Assembly: GCA_028015205.1 (NCBI GenBank)
Contig: CM051518.1
Location: 56,344,372-56,408,371, forward strand
DNA: 64,000 nucleotides
Direction of reading: 5' to 3'
DNA from: Mytilisepta virgata
Lineage: Eukaryota > Mollusca > Bivalvia > Mytilida > Mytilidae
Shown here: piece by piece, positions 46,136 through 58,862 of the stretch
How the letters are laid out: each line of letters begins with the position of its first letter
Numbering within the stretch: the first letter of the stretch is position 1
Notes under the pieces: generated by a model
The model's database searches: none
The model's input: the letters and a program-made list of their open reading frames with translations, nothing else
What the model was told of the DNA's origin: nothing
Program-made: the position numbers and the translations under genes

Positions 46136-48670
46136 CAATAAAACCTGTCTTGAGAGACCACCCCTTCTGCCAAGCAAAAGTGGTCTCTCAAGACAGGTGG
46201 TCTTTCATAAGAGGTCAGTCCAAAAAATCAATCAATCAACCAATCGGTAAAATTAATGAACCAATGAACCAGAACTGAGAAACTGACATTTACTGTAAAT
46301 CCCTTCATACATGTGTCTACCATATCTTCTTTTATATTTGATAAATAAAGAGAAAAAATAAAATACAAATTTATTTAAGAATATTTATAAAATGTTTTTT
46401 TTTTATAAAATCAAAAACTCTGAAATAAAAGATATTTATCAATTTATATAAAAAAATGATTTTAACTTTTAAAAGTTTGTCATTAAAGTCATATCACATA
46501 ATATCACATTTAGAATTTATTGTCTTTCAGAAGGTGTAAAAAAAGTGTCAATTTTCACTTGAACACAGGACTTGGCTTTTGACATGTATTTGTATGCTTT
46601 ATTTTCAAGTTTGTAGCTCATTTCAACTAGTTCAGGATCATTATTATATAATCCATATAACCTCATCTCATCTGACATCTTAAGCATTTTGATGTTAGAT
46701 GGCACTTCACTATGTTCTTGTTCATCACAAATACTTTCACTGTCACTGTCACTATGGTCACTACAAGTAGTTTGGGAATTGCCTAATAAAATGTCAGTTT
46801 CCCAGTTCTGGTTGTTAATCTCATTTGAAGTGTCAGTGTCATTGTCAAATGTGGCAAACTGATCAAAAGTTAAACCATTAAGCAAGGGCTGAATGTCCTC
46901 ATTATCCTCCTGTACATGTATGTCATCGACCTCCCCTACCAACTGACCAAACCCACATTTTGAAAAGCATTTCTGAATGGTGGATTCTGAAAGTTCATCC
47001 CAAACACTCTTAATCCACATTATTGCATCTAAAATATTAATACTTTTTGCCAATTCTGTAGCAGTGGAACACTCATCAATTCTTCCCAAGATATGCCTCA
47101 ACAGTTTTTTACGATACTTCATTTTAATTGTTTGTATAATCCCAGCATCACAAGGTTGCAATTTTGATGTTGTATTTGGTGGGAGGAATTTGACCAAAAC
47201 ATTACTTGTCTGAATATCTGGGTGGGCACTACAATTGTCAACAAACATAAGTATTTTACAACCTAGTCTTTTCATTTTATTATTTAAAGCTTTGATCTAT
47301 GTTCTAAAAATGTCTGAAGTCATCCAGGCCCGCCTATTAGCCTCATATTTTACTCCAAAGTTTCTTATATTAACACCTCTAAAACATCTGGGATTTAGTG
47401 ATTTTCCTATGATTAAAGGTTGTAATTTTTCACCCACAGCACTACAGGCTAATAAAACGCTTATTCTGTCTTTAGCCTTTTTCCCCCCTTTTCTATGATC
47501 AGATTTTTGCACAAGGGATTTGTCAGGTAGGCCACGGAAAAATAACCCAGTTTCATCTGCATTGAAAATGTCAGTAAGGGTATAACCCTGGGTAATTGAG
47601 GGGATACGTTTGATCCAGTCATCAACCGTTTCATAATTTACATCTGCGGATTCACCACTCAATACGCTAGACTTAATATTGTAACGACTCTTAAAACTGT
47701 CAAGCCACCCATTGGAAGCTGTAAAGTCATCATGGCCCATTTCTGTAGAAACAATGATTGCTTTCTCTTGAATCAATTTTCCAGTTATAGGAATGTTTTT
47801 ACTTCGCGCTGAACAAAACCAGTTCCATACACGTTCGTTTAAATCACCGTATAACATTCGTCTAGCTTTAACATACTTTCGTTCCGACTGAAAACCATTT
47901 TGCCATTCTGTTTTAATATTGTCCTTTTCTTTAATTATATTTTGGATTTGGGTCTTCCCAACGCTAAAATGTTCCGCAATCTTGCGAGCACTTTCACCCT
48001 TTTCACTTTTTTCAATTACGGCAATTCAATCTTGAAGCGTCAAAACTTTCCTTTTTTTAGTAGCTGAAGCCATTTTGTCAAACGCTCGTTATCTGCTGAA
48101 AACTTACACTCTGACACTTTTGAATTTAACTTATTAAATCTACTCAAGTGTCTTAATGACCCCAGGCCTAAATTAATTAGATCAGCTGATACAATGTATG
48201 TAAAATCGATTAAAATGTTCGTTTTGGGAGTAAACGATGGTTCATACGAACCCTCCAGAGAGATCACGAATGATAATCAACAGACTGTAACCAAACAAAT
48301 CACTTGTGCAAAATGTAAAAATAACTGTAATTAAAAATTGATAAGCCCCAGAAATCTTACATTTTTAGTCCATGGATCAATTAACTATATAAATCGGAAG
48401 ATTAAAGCTTTTATTTTTTTTTCTTTTTACTTTCCCCTAAAGATTCGCATTACTTCCGGTTAAAAAATAAACAAACACGATTTTACTTTGGTCGTTCAAA
48501 ACAGGTACAAATACGTTTTTGGTACTGAAAATAGTGGTCGTTGGTCGCGTTTGACAGGTGGTCGTCCACGAGGGTGCTTTTATTAGAAAAAAACATCCGT
48601 GCAGCAAAAAAACGGTCGTTAAAGCCAGGTGGTCGTTCATTAAAGAGGTCGCCCAAGTCAGGTTTTACTG
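46136..48670 (-). mobile_element. Tigger/pogo DNA transposon (2,535 bp)
   Basis: Ends CAATAAAACCTGTCTTGAGA and (reverse) CAGTAAAACCTGACTTGGGC, flanked by TA (46134-46135, 48671-48672). Unit A keeps the uninterrupted site CCAATATATCTAGAATG near 38,045-38,060, which proves the boundaries. Subterminal repeats such as GGTCTCTCAAGACAGGTGGTC (left) and GGTGGTCGTTCATTAAAG (right) are likely transposase sites. Confidence 0.93.
46517..48073 (-). pseudogene. Tigger-like transposase, two in-frame stops
   Basis: 518 codons, one continuous frame. From the ATG at 48,073: MASATKKRKVLTLQD, a stop (TGA), then a CENP-B-type helix-turn-helix (SARKIAEHFSVGKTQIQNII), a second CENP-B domain (DDFTASNGWLDSFKSRY), and the DDE core with D in FNADETGLFF, D in LMFVDNCSAH and D in LQPCDAGIIQ (29 residues between the last two). 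The second stop is a TAG at 47,297-47,299, just before the middle D. The tail is acidic and Ser/Asp-rich. There are no frameshifts: only two point stops disable it, the first probably CGA to TGA decay. TIGD4/TIGD6-like. Expected function is cut-and-paste at TA. Confidence 0.9.
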
Positions 48671-48859
48671 TATCTAGAATGTCATCCCACTGATGGAAAA
48701 GATGTCTATGAAAACTTAAATAAAAAAATTACAAGTTAATATTATACAAGCAGATAAAAAATACTGAGGAGATCTTTAGGATTGGCCAACAGCAGTCCAT
48801 TTAAAAATCACACGAATTTCTATAAATAGTCCTCAACAGTCAAATGTTCATTATGTGTT

Positions 48860-48917
48860 TTAATTCAGTTCTGGAAAATCAATCCAATGCGTTTCTACAT
48901 AATGTCCTCCATTCCAT
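48860..48917 (-). pseudogene. Exon-like block, unit B copy
   Basis: Reads WNGGHYVETHWIDFPELN then stop after the same acceptor. Changes from unit A are mostly amino-acid-altering, so there is no sign of purifying selection. Confidence 0.3.
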
Positions 48918-48978
48918 CTGAAAAAATCCAATATTTTTGTTAAATGTAAGAACAGATCTAGTATTTTTTGTGTAAATA

Positions 48979-51900
48979 CAGACCTGTTTACCCCATGTCA
49001 ATGTCAACAGTAGTTTTCCTACCAAGTTGTCAGTAGTTTTGCCATGTTCTCAGTAGTTTTCAAGAAATATTATATTAACACTACATAACCAACTTTATAC
49101 TTAAAAAATACCATGTTCAGTCAGTGCATGTTTACTGTATCTCATTATATCCACTGCCTATTCAGTATTGTCAATCACAATAAAGAACTGCCTTGTCTAC
49201 CACTTAATTTATAACTTCTAATATTGTTAACTGGCAACTATCAGAATTGACATAGAATATAAATCACACTTTTCAAACTGGAAAATTTAATAAACTGAAA
49301 CATCAACAACACATATACATACTGTAAACAGTTTAAATGGCAATGAGTATTAAATGCAATCTCTACAAATCTTTTGACTAGATTTTTACTTGAACAGTTT
49401 CTGTTGTCACAAAATACTGAATTAAAGTCTAAAATTATGTACTTCTTTTTATTAGATTTAAATCTAAATGAGTTTTATTCAGTTGGGTAATTATAAAACA
49501 CATCTATAAATTCAAAGATCTGTAGTATGATCCTTTCAGCCTATCTAGAGATTTGTTATCCAGGAAGCAAGGTGTGGTATCTGACTGAGGTTGAAGTTTA
49601 CAACTCTTCATCACAAGAAGAGATTCTAAAGTCTGGTCACTCAGGGAAGATCTTTGTTCAGTTCTGTTCTTTCTAACACAGGAAAACACACGCTCACAGT
49701 GAGCACTACTGTGTGGGATGGTAAGAATCCCACACATGACATAGGATAAATGACTGTATAGTTTGACCCCTGATTCATTTTTCAAAGCACCTATGCTTAT
49801 CCAAGTTTCATCAATTCTGTCTTTAATACATAAATCTATATCCTGTATAATTTGATAGGAAGCAAACTGTTCTAAAATAGAATCAGTAGTAGCCCCCTCA
49901 GGTAAAAGACATGGATATTGCTTAAGAAAGAACAATAGATCTGATGATTTTGCCAATTTTCTGTGAGTGACATCTACAACCTCTGCATGAACAAGCAATT
50001 CATCATTTAATGGCAGCTTTTGTTTCATATAGTCACAGCAAATTTCAAAATATTTCCTAACATTCTCATAGAATTCTTTTATTCTACTCTCCCTTAGATG
50101 ATTATCTGATTTTTTCTCTATGAATTGTCTTGCTGCTTCACCTATAATGAGTTCTTGATTTGTCTTCTGATTATACGGCAGTTTATATTCAACATCATCA
50201 GCTGCTTTGAATGTAAATGCAGAAGGTTTTACAAACCTACTAAGAATATCATGCAGCAACTTAAGTAGTTTTCTCCTTAACACATGAATCATTGGTTCTT
50301 CTGTTTGTAACTGTCTCAAAAGTTCATCAAATACATGCACTGTATAATTGAGGAACAGCATGTAAAGCCTATTGGTAGGTGATTTAACAAAGCAAAAAAT
50401 TGCATCCACTTTCTTTTCAGCGTATGACTGAACATCATCTGATGTAGATGACTGTGGTTCCTTGGGTGTTTTTTTTTTTTTGTAACCTCCTTTGCAGAAG
50501 TTTTCTCTGTCTGTTTTGTTTTTTTAGGTACCTCCTGAACAGGTGTTTCAACTCTTGCCTTTGATGTGCCTGCACTGCTTTGATTCCTTACTAACTGGAC
50601 ATTTTTCTGTGACTTTTCAGTTTTTTCTCTCTTGGCTTTTTTGGCATCATCCATTATTTGTTTCTGTTTTCCAAAATACACTTTTAGTGCATCCCAGTTA
50701 TTCAACATCCTTTCTAAACACCTGCAAAACAACATGAAACAATTTAATTTGTAAGCTTCAAAATAATAGTGAACAATTTGATATACATGTAAAAGTGTTA
50801 TGCAAAATGTGTACTGCATTGATTTGAACTCACTTTGCTTCAGCTTGTTAAATCATATGTTTAACACAGCAATTGTGTTATGACTGGATTCCTAACTGTA
50901 CTGCCTACTGGAGAATGGTTGTCTCGAATAAATGAACAAGTTTGTGTTATTCATCATCTTCCATATGTAATTTTAATGTTCTATCATACTACCATGCATA
51001 ATCTTACTTTTAAAACCAGTATTGTAAGGTAACCAATTGATTGAAGTTTAGACTGTTTAAGTACATTTATTCTTTTTATTGTCAGTGAACATCTTAATAA
51101 AGTCCTCATTTAGATATAACATGGATTTATACTAAATATCGTTAAATAAAACAAATCCAAAAAATATCTTACCTGCCTATGCTTAGCCATCTCGTACACA
51201 CGTTTCAGCATTTTCTTTTGATCCGTATCATACATCTCTTGTGTTCCTTTAAACTCTCTTTTTCGTGTCTCTCACTTCTGGAAGTAATAATAAATGTCAA
51301 TCAAAGCATCGTCTACTGGAGGTAGTGCTGCTGCAGCTTTTTTGGCTGCAATGTGTATCAAATGCAATGTACAGCCTGCCAGGTAGATGTTTGGATGTTT
51401 TTTCTTAGCAAAAGCATAGACTACTTTTCTACAACCTGTCATCACACTTGCATTATCACATCCAAGTGCCAAGTTATTCTCCCAGGATATCTGTCTGGAT
51501 GACAATTCTCTGTCCATTAGGTTGAAAATATTTTCTCCTGTAATGAAAGTAAATACATGTAGATAAATGTTGTCATACAATTTGTTCAATCTACAATTTT
51601 TTACACTGCATTGCAATAATTATTTTCTTTTCAATGTCTGACACAAATTTAATGCTTTTAGTAAAGTTGATGATATCATGCAAAATTGATGTTTATCCAT
51701 TTTATAATAATAAATCCAGTTTTTCTCTATAATAATTTCCAACTGAACTGTCAGATTATTGTTTATTATGATATTTTGGAAAAGACAATTCAGACCTGCT
51801 TACAGAAATAACAAGTTGTTCATGTTCATTGTTGTACATAGTTCATTACTGCTTGGCACAAGTTAAATTTGCTGACAGATTAAGAACTTCATGTAAAAGT

Positions 51901-53534
51901 GCAAGTATTTCATATAGAAGTTGAACCAGAATAACTTCACTTCATGCACATTATCATATTGTGTACTAACCAGTATTTTTGAGTTAAGATTTATTGAAAT
52001 GATACATGATAGCCAACATACATGAAATACTCACCTGTTGCAGATTCTGCACAGATTGGTACTGACAATAGCTCAGAATTAACCAACCCATTGTTTTTTG
52101 GATCAACTGTCCTGACAACCATAGGATACTGTTTGGAAATGTTATCATTACTGCCATCTGTTGACACTGTAAAGGGACCAGATTTCATTCTCTCCACCAA
52201 GTTTTCCTGTACAATGCTTGCCATTTCACCAATCATGGCTGTTGCTTTATTCCTACCACATTTCATTTCTAATAAAACAAAACAAAAAAAACTTTTCACT
52301 ATTTTTCAATTTTCATAAGGGACAGGTATTTTTTTTTGTGCGATCTTATTACATACTGATACAAGCTGAGAAAACTTTGATGAAAAATTTCATGTTCAAT
52401 TAGGGGATGACCATTAGATTTTTGGGGGGTGGGGGGCTTGGATGATTTTTAAAATAAATTATATATAAATATTTTGATGCAGGTGGAAAAAATAATTTGT
52501 TTGCCTAAGATTCAGCTCATCTACACATGAATCTACCCTAATATGACAATAAATAATTTAACTCGGACTGAGTCGAACAGTTACTGGACCTGCTCCTTTG
52601 GTGACGCAGGTAAAAATCCTTGCAAAAATAAGATTTGTGAAAAATTTTGGCAGCATGGCTCCTAGATAACTTGCTTTTATCCCCTCCCTATCCCAGGTCT
52701 ATAAAGTTTGGACAGAGAGAAAATATGCAAAAAAGGGGGGCAGTTCTCCTTATCCTAAAAGAACATACTTTTTTGCAAAAAAGAAAGATATCATATGTAA
52801 TGTATTGTCTTTAAATATTTGTATAAAATGCTTTCTATTTACCACTCGCAATCCTTGAATCAGGAAACATTTCCTTGAAGTATTTCGTTAATGTATCTGC
52901 ACTTGACAGTGAAAGGTTAAGTCCGGTTATAATATGGCACATGATGGCCTCAGCTTTCGTTACGGCCCTGGTTTTCTCAAGCTCCGATGATTTACAAAAT
53001 GATTGGAGTGGTTTCTGTGTCAATTTCACAATATTCAGCTTGATGTGACCTTTTGATTGAAGGTGTCGACGACAGTCGTCCTTGCCTCCATGCCGACATG
53101 AGAAGTCTCTCTCGCACACATTGCAGTAAAAATGTGTTTGTCCCTTTTTAGATGGTCCTAAACATGGGAACGTTTCTTTGTATGATTCTCTATACTTTTG
53201 GCTGGCTTGCTTAATCCTTTTCTTTTGTGAAGGAACATCATTATTATTGTCATCAGCTGCTGACGAACCGGAACGCTTTGTAGCCATGCTTCCATTTTAT
53301 TATTAGTCTTTAAGGTGTTTAACATTAAGCGCATCAGACAGTTTCATTCAAGTGCTTTAAAGACCTGATGAAATCCGCGGGAAAAGTGAATCGTATTTTC
53401 TAGATTTTACTAAAAAACGAATTTTTATTTTACCGTAATCGATAACCGTAGTTTCAATACCACAAAGCGTAGACCGTATTTTTCGGCCGTTTTCCGTAGA
53501 AACTACGGCGAAATCGTAGATGTAAACAGCTCTG
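48979..53534 (-). mobile_element. hAT DNA transposon (4,556 bp)
   Basis: Ends CAGACCTGTTTAC and (reverse) CAGAGCTGTTTAC. The left target duplication is TGTAAATA (48971-48978). The right shows TAAATA directly after CTCTG, consistent with an 8-bp duplication that lost TG by slippage. The empty site TTTTGTAAATATTTTTAATA survives in unit A near 38,872. Encodes a broken four-exon transposase. Confidence 0.88.
49504..53287 (-). pseudogene. hAT transposase with BED-type zinc finger, disabled
   Basis: Four exons: 53287-52843, 52268-52035, 51537-51173, 50721-49504. Exon 1 carries a BED-like finger (FYCNVCERDFSCRHGGKDDC...HLQSKGH). Exon 2 has the first catalytic Asp (FTVSTDGSND). Exon 3 has the second (LGCDNASVMTG) and the hAT Cys-x2-His (GCTLHLIH). 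Exon 4 has the C-terminal dimerisation block with the Glu (SSAHCERVFSCVRKNRTEQR). Damage: a TGA at 51,272-51,274, a 2-nt loss shortly before the exon 3 donor (the TRWLSIG motif is in another frame), and a 1-nt shift in an A13 run near 50,475 (also a possible sequencing error). Splice sites and exon phases otherwise agree. Similar to ZBED/ZMYM-associated hAT transposases. Confidence 0.88.
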
Positions 53535-54177
53535 TAAATATTTTCAATATATTTTCTTTATTTGCAAAAACACAAATTCGTTTTCACCTCTAATGCAAAG
53601 ATAATCAACTCAGGAATTTTTATTTATAGATTACAGTTTCCAAGTTTAAATTAAATTTTAAGAAATAGGAATGACAATAATCTCCAAAAGCCAACTTCAG
53701 CTGATCAAAGAAAATTATTCGATTATCTCCCTTTATTTAGTTCCGTTTTGTAAAGAGGTTATTAAAATGAAAGAACCTTTAGTGAGCAAATACCCCATCC
53801 CAACAGAAACTGACTTGTTAATATGCTTTTTCTAACTTTTTTCCTTCACTTGTTTGTGTATGATATTAATATTTGATATTTTTGAAAACTGCCCATTTCA
53901 GATTTTGCTGATAATCCAAAGCATCTGAGGTACTGATGAATGGAAACATTCTTAGGTCCCTCTCCCCCAAAATTTGTTCCCCATTTCCAATTTTCTGAAG
54001 AATTGAACATATTTGAGGTATTAATAACTACAAACTTTATTCAAATTTGAAGAGGACCTGACAAAAATTACAGTTCTAAATAGGCAAAAATATAAGTTAA
54101 TGAAGAATGGTCTGGCAGAAGGGTCAAACATTAGCCAACCCTTGTATTATGTGTGGGGTATAAATAATTTTAGTTAC

Positions 54178-54240
54178 CATAAAGCTATGGAAGTCTCTCT
54201 ATCCAAGTCATCAACCTCTACTATATGACATAAAAGCAAC
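54178..54240 (-). pseudogene. Exon-like block in unit B (63 nt)
   Basis: TTTTAG|G acceptor and ATG|GTAACT donor. One frame is open: LLLCHIVEVDDLDRETSIAL. The unit A equivalent (43190-43254) is 65 nt, with two single-base insertions that destroy the frame. Not recognised. Confidence 0.3.
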
Positions 54241-55727
54241 CTAAAATAAAATTTTATTTTATTTCATATCAATTTTGCACTAAAGAAATTTTGATCAAGA
54301 ACAAATCAATCTAACACATCTCTCTAAATGTGCACCATATTTGTGTTTGATGCACATGTCTATGACATAGATGGAAGTCTAAATTATGGATTTGAAGGAT
54401 CGTTAAGGAACGGTTCAAGACGAATAGAAACTCAAATAAACTGATGGATATAATTCTTTTCTAGCTATTTTAAAATTCCAACAACTGACATATATATAGT
54501 CTCATTTACCTCATCAACCCTTGTTTCATCGCTATAAACTCATATTGTACCTGGGGTCTGATAAAAGAAATCTCAGGATAAATGGGCTAATATGGAAAGT
54601 CAGATGTAAAGTCAAATGGAGAGCTCAAAATGGAATGTGTTGTAATAACCTTGATAAAAGCCTTACTATGACCTTAATATGAAGAACAGAAATAAAAACA
54701 CTTTTTTCTTTTACTCAAGTTCATATGATGTAGCCAAACTAATATATTCTTGAAAATTGAAGTCAACAAGCCCGCAAAAGACAAGAAAAAATACTAACAA
54801 GTAGCTGGAGCAGTTGCAAACGACAGCTGATCCTCTTTCCTGTATTTTCACTTGTTTTACATTTTGTAGACATTTTACATGATGTTTTTTCTTGATACAT
54901 AACTTTGATTGTTCATAATATACACATATATCATATAATGTTAAGGAAAGTTTATGAAGAAATGGAACAATAACATTTTTATTAACTATATCTTTTTAGT
55001 TCTTGAAACTCGTATTAACTTTGGAAATTACGGCAATCACAGATTAAGGTGGGACAGACTGATGAACAAGACACTATATCCCCTCCCCAACTTGGACCGT
55101 TGGTTGAGGGGATAATTAACACCTGTTAAATAGAAATGTTGCATGGTTCTTATCTTTGGAACTTTTATGCTTCAGAGTTGGTCGCAGTCGAGAAAGATCT
55201 GATCTGTCTAGGAAAATCTATGAAAAAAAAAAGAATTCCAATCAAATCAAGTACAATGGGCTCTTAACTTGCAGTGAGGTAAATTTTTTCTCCTCAATGT
55301 TTCCTTGAAAAATTGACACCAAGTGATGGTAAGAGCTTACTGGCCTTTGGCCAGGTGAGCTTAAAACATCAATGAAAATGATAGTATGTTATCCCTCAGT
55401 CAACTGTCACCCTTTCACATATCTATATACATTTCAAATATAACTAGAACTGTCTGAAAGGGACTAAACCCCCGCAGCAACATGTCTGATTTGAAGCCTA
55501 CACAAAGCTCAAATCGTCATATTTTTCAAACATCTTGCCCAAACAGAATATCCTGACAATATGCACATCTCCATAATGTGTTCTAACAATAAAGTTTCAT
55601 GAGAATCATGCCAGTAATGTAGGAGGAGTTGAGGACAACATTATTTCGTACAGACGGATGGATAGACAGACATACAGACTGAAACCTATATACCGCCCAA
55701 ACTTTGAAGGGGGTTTAATAAACTTAC

Positions 55728-55800
55728 CAGAGTAATGGCGTTGAAAACGTCCGAACACATGCACTTAAAACAGCTTAAATCTTGCATGGATGAATTCTAC
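55728..55800 (-). pseudogene. Exon-like block in unit B (73 nt)
   Basis: ATTGCAG acceptor, CTG|GTAAGT donor. Starts VEFIHARFKLF, then a single extra T breaks the frame. The unit A equivalent is 44332-44402 (71 nt, one base short plus a stop). Differences in the shared first part are mostly third-position, the pattern of a once-coding 72-nt exon. Confidence 0.35.
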
Positions 55801-56189
55801 CTGCAATAATTGAGCATTTCTTGTTAATGTGATATACATGCATCATACCTGGTGTTTCTTCTAATTGAAGACATTAAATATATTTTGATTTCCTATGCCC
55901 ATATTTTGGGTAAAAAATTCTCTTGAAAGAACCTTGCAAAGAAACTATTCTAGTCCTTAAGGAAAATCAGATGAGAACCAGAAAGGTCCATGCAGCTGTT
56001 TGAACAGTTTTAGATCAGAAAATGAAGTACAAAATAAATGCCCTTCTTTGGGAAATTTTCTTAGCCCTTAGGCCATTTATTAGAAGAAATATGGTATGAA
56101 TATTTGCTCAAAAAATTGCATGTCAATAAAAATAGAATAAGATATCAAAACTAAAAACTAAAAATTTACAGGTAAATGAAAGGGCAATA

Positions 56190-56595
56190 AAACTAGAGAC
56201 TTTCAGGAGACTATTTCTCATCGGGATTTAAATTGCCGTTAAAAAAACGTATTTAAACGTACATTACTAACAAAAGAAGTGACAATATAAAGGGACTACT
56301 AAGAACTATTCAAACAGATTTGGTCTAAATTTACCCAATAGTTTTTAAAGACAAAATTCAGATTGTAAGATCAATCTGCCAATTGGTCTAATTTTAATTT
56401 TGATAGTAATGGCAGCATTCTTTCCCGAGAATTTTTTCTACTGATTTTTTTATTTTTAGTAATGGTAGCCATATTGGTCTGAAGTCAGCCATTTTTGAAA
56501 AGGGAACATTTAATAATGTTTATGCTGGACAATGACTGAAGGAATCAAGTGATGGCAATAGATCACATGGTCTTATTGCAAGGTGAGGTAAAAAT
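56190..56595 (+). mobile_element. Decayed AGAGGCTC family copy, unit B
   Basis: Left AACTAGAGACTTTCAGGAGA, right CAAGGTGAGGTAAAAA. Shares AGTAATGG.AGCCATATTGG with unit A's 44,765-45,335. Another family right end (TGGCCTTTGGCCAGGTGAGC) lies at 55,341-55,360. Confidence 0.45.
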
Positions 56596-57039
56596 ACCAA
56601 TCATATACTATATCTGTGAGCTATTATTGGACAATACTGCAACATCCCCAATAAACCATGGGGAAAAAATGAAATAATAAACAATTGATAAATAGCATTG
56701 TTGAATGATTCATACCTTTGACCCAGTAAGGCGATGCTTCAGACTTGGTCACATGGTGGACATTTTTTTTCTCCATAAGATTCCACTCAGGCTAAATCAC
56801 TACTGTGCAAACATTAACAGTTCTGATGGAAAACTGGTCTTCAAAATGTTATTGTCTAGAATTCTTAAAATGTCAACTTCCTCAAAAAAACTCATTTAGT
56901 ATTCAATTGTTTCACAAAATTAAATGAACTCCTCAGTAATTAAATACAAAATCTAAATATTCAAGTTAACACATCAAATTTGTACTTTAAGCTCACAAAA
57001 CAATTTTGCAAGAAAATCAATTAAAAAAAACTAAATTTT

Positions 57040-58080
57040 TCTATGTTCATTTTTTATTTTACTTTTTTATATGTATACTTTTAGTGTGCTGCAGTTTGAG
57101 TGCATGTGGCAAGCTTATAACATCAGTGACTGATGCTGCATAAATAATGGTTATGTTCAAACATCCAATCTTTGTTACCTGATAATTGCCACTAGGTCAT
57201 CCATCTATTTTTGTTACAAGTTAAGTGTCTTGTCATATAGATTTTTTCATGTGATATCTAATTCACATAATGCTATACTGTTTAAGAAAAATAAAAATAT
57301 ATAAAAAAATTTTTTACAGAACTAAAAGTACAAATTTAAAAGTGTAAATACAAAACATCTACTATAAAGAATATTAAAGTCGATAATGCATTAAAAAATG
57401 CTCAAAATTATCCCCCTTGTTAACCCTTTAATTAAAAATCGTTTAGTAAAACCAACTAGTTCTACATTCTCTATGTTTTAATACTTTTTAATGTATTCTT
57501 TTAGTGAGGTGCAGTGTGCTTGCATATGGCAGCCTTAACATCAGTGACTGATGCTGCATTTATATCCGACGAATGTTATTTCAAACTTTCAATCTGTGTT
57601 ACCTCATCCTGATATGCATGTAATAATTGCCACTAGAGGTCATCCATCCATTTCTTGTTGCCAGTTACGTGTCTTGTCGTATAGATTTTTTAATGCGATA
57701 TTTCACATGAAAAATAAAAAAAATATTAAAAAAAATTGCTGTAACAGATCCTCATCTTAAAAAGCATTTACAGAATTATAATACAAATTAAATATGTAAA
57801 TACAAAATACTACAATAAAAAATCTTACACATTTTAATTTTAGAGAAAAAAAAATCAAAATTACCTCCCTTGTTTACCCTTAAACACAATCTTGTTGTAA
57901 AAACTGATCTGCTGTAAGTTTGTGAACTTTTTTTAACTGTGATTTTCTGTTATTTTGTGTACTGCAGTGTGTATAGAAAGCTTCAATGACTGATGCACTG
58001 ATACTTATTGTTCAAACATTATGTTACATGTTTTCAATTTCCTTTTTTTTTTGATACAGTCTTCTGCCTTGTCCTACAAA
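57040..58080 (+). repeat. ~430-bp tandem repeat, about 2.4 units
   Basis: ATCAGTGACTGATGCTGCAT occurs at 57,123 and 57,540, with a third degenerate copy near 57,980. Units share AATTGCCACTAG.GGTCATCC and GTGTCTTGTC.TATAGATTTTT. No coding features. Confidence 0.75.
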
Positions 58081-58118
58081 TCTTCTTCAAATCAGGTTTC
58101 ACACATCTTCAATTACAC

Positions 58119-58862
58119 GGTAAAACTAGAGGCTCCCAGAACCCTGTATCGCCCACCTGGACTATGTCCATCTTGACTGGCAACCTGGAACATTGCTGTC
58201 AAGTTCCAACTGGCTCAGTGGTTTCAAACAAGATCTTTCAGAGATTTCGACCTTAGGTCCTATGTTAAACTATGTTCAGCTCTGGCATCCATCTTCAATC
58301 GCAGACCACGTCATCGGATATAATTCTGTAAGAGGACCAACAAAGGAACATTGCTGCAAACTTTGTTCCATTTGGCCAGTGGTTTTAGACGAATAAATTT
58401 TACATATGGTACTATTTTTAACAATGTTGGCCATCTTGAATGGCGGGTGGGGTCATCAGAAATAATTCTGAGAATCCACCTAAGGACCACTGCTAGTTGT
58501 TTCAGCCAAGATCTTTAAGTAAATTCCACATAGGATCCTATTTTAAACTATATTCGGCTATGGCAGCCATTCTGAATGACGGGCCAGGTCATCCGTTACA
58601 ATTCTGAAAGAGTACCATTGAGGCGAAGTTTTGTTATGTTGGCTTTGTGGTTTCAGACAAGAAGGTCTTTAATTTAAAATAGGGTCTTATGTTAAACTAT
58701 GTTAGGCTCTGGCAGTCATCTTGGAATGCGGGTGGGGTCATTGGATACATTTCTGAAAGAGGTCCACTTAAGGACCATTTAACTGTTTTGTTCTAATTGG
58801 CGCAGTGGTTTCAGAAGATCTTTAAAGTTTACGATGACCCTTTGGGCCAGGTGTGCTAAAAA
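58119..58862 (+). mobile_element. AGAGGCTC...AGGTGTGC element copy
   Basis: Left AACTAGAGGCTCCCAGAACC then CGCCCACCTGG, right TTTGGGCCAGGTGTGCTAAA. About four ~150-bp units with TTAAACTATGTT.GGCTCTGG and GGCGGGTGGGGTCATC. The right part is repeated at 62,192-62,577. Confidence 0.6.

Larger units (their letters stand above)
45557..56936. repeat. Tandem segmental duplication, unit B
   Basis: Longer than unit A because of the Tigger (2,535 bp) and hAT (4,556 bp) insertions. It lacks unit A's 39,496-43,077 block and about 520 bp equivalent to 38,095-38,615. Divergence between units is visible but modest, so the duplication is old and predates all three insertions. Confidence 0.8.
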
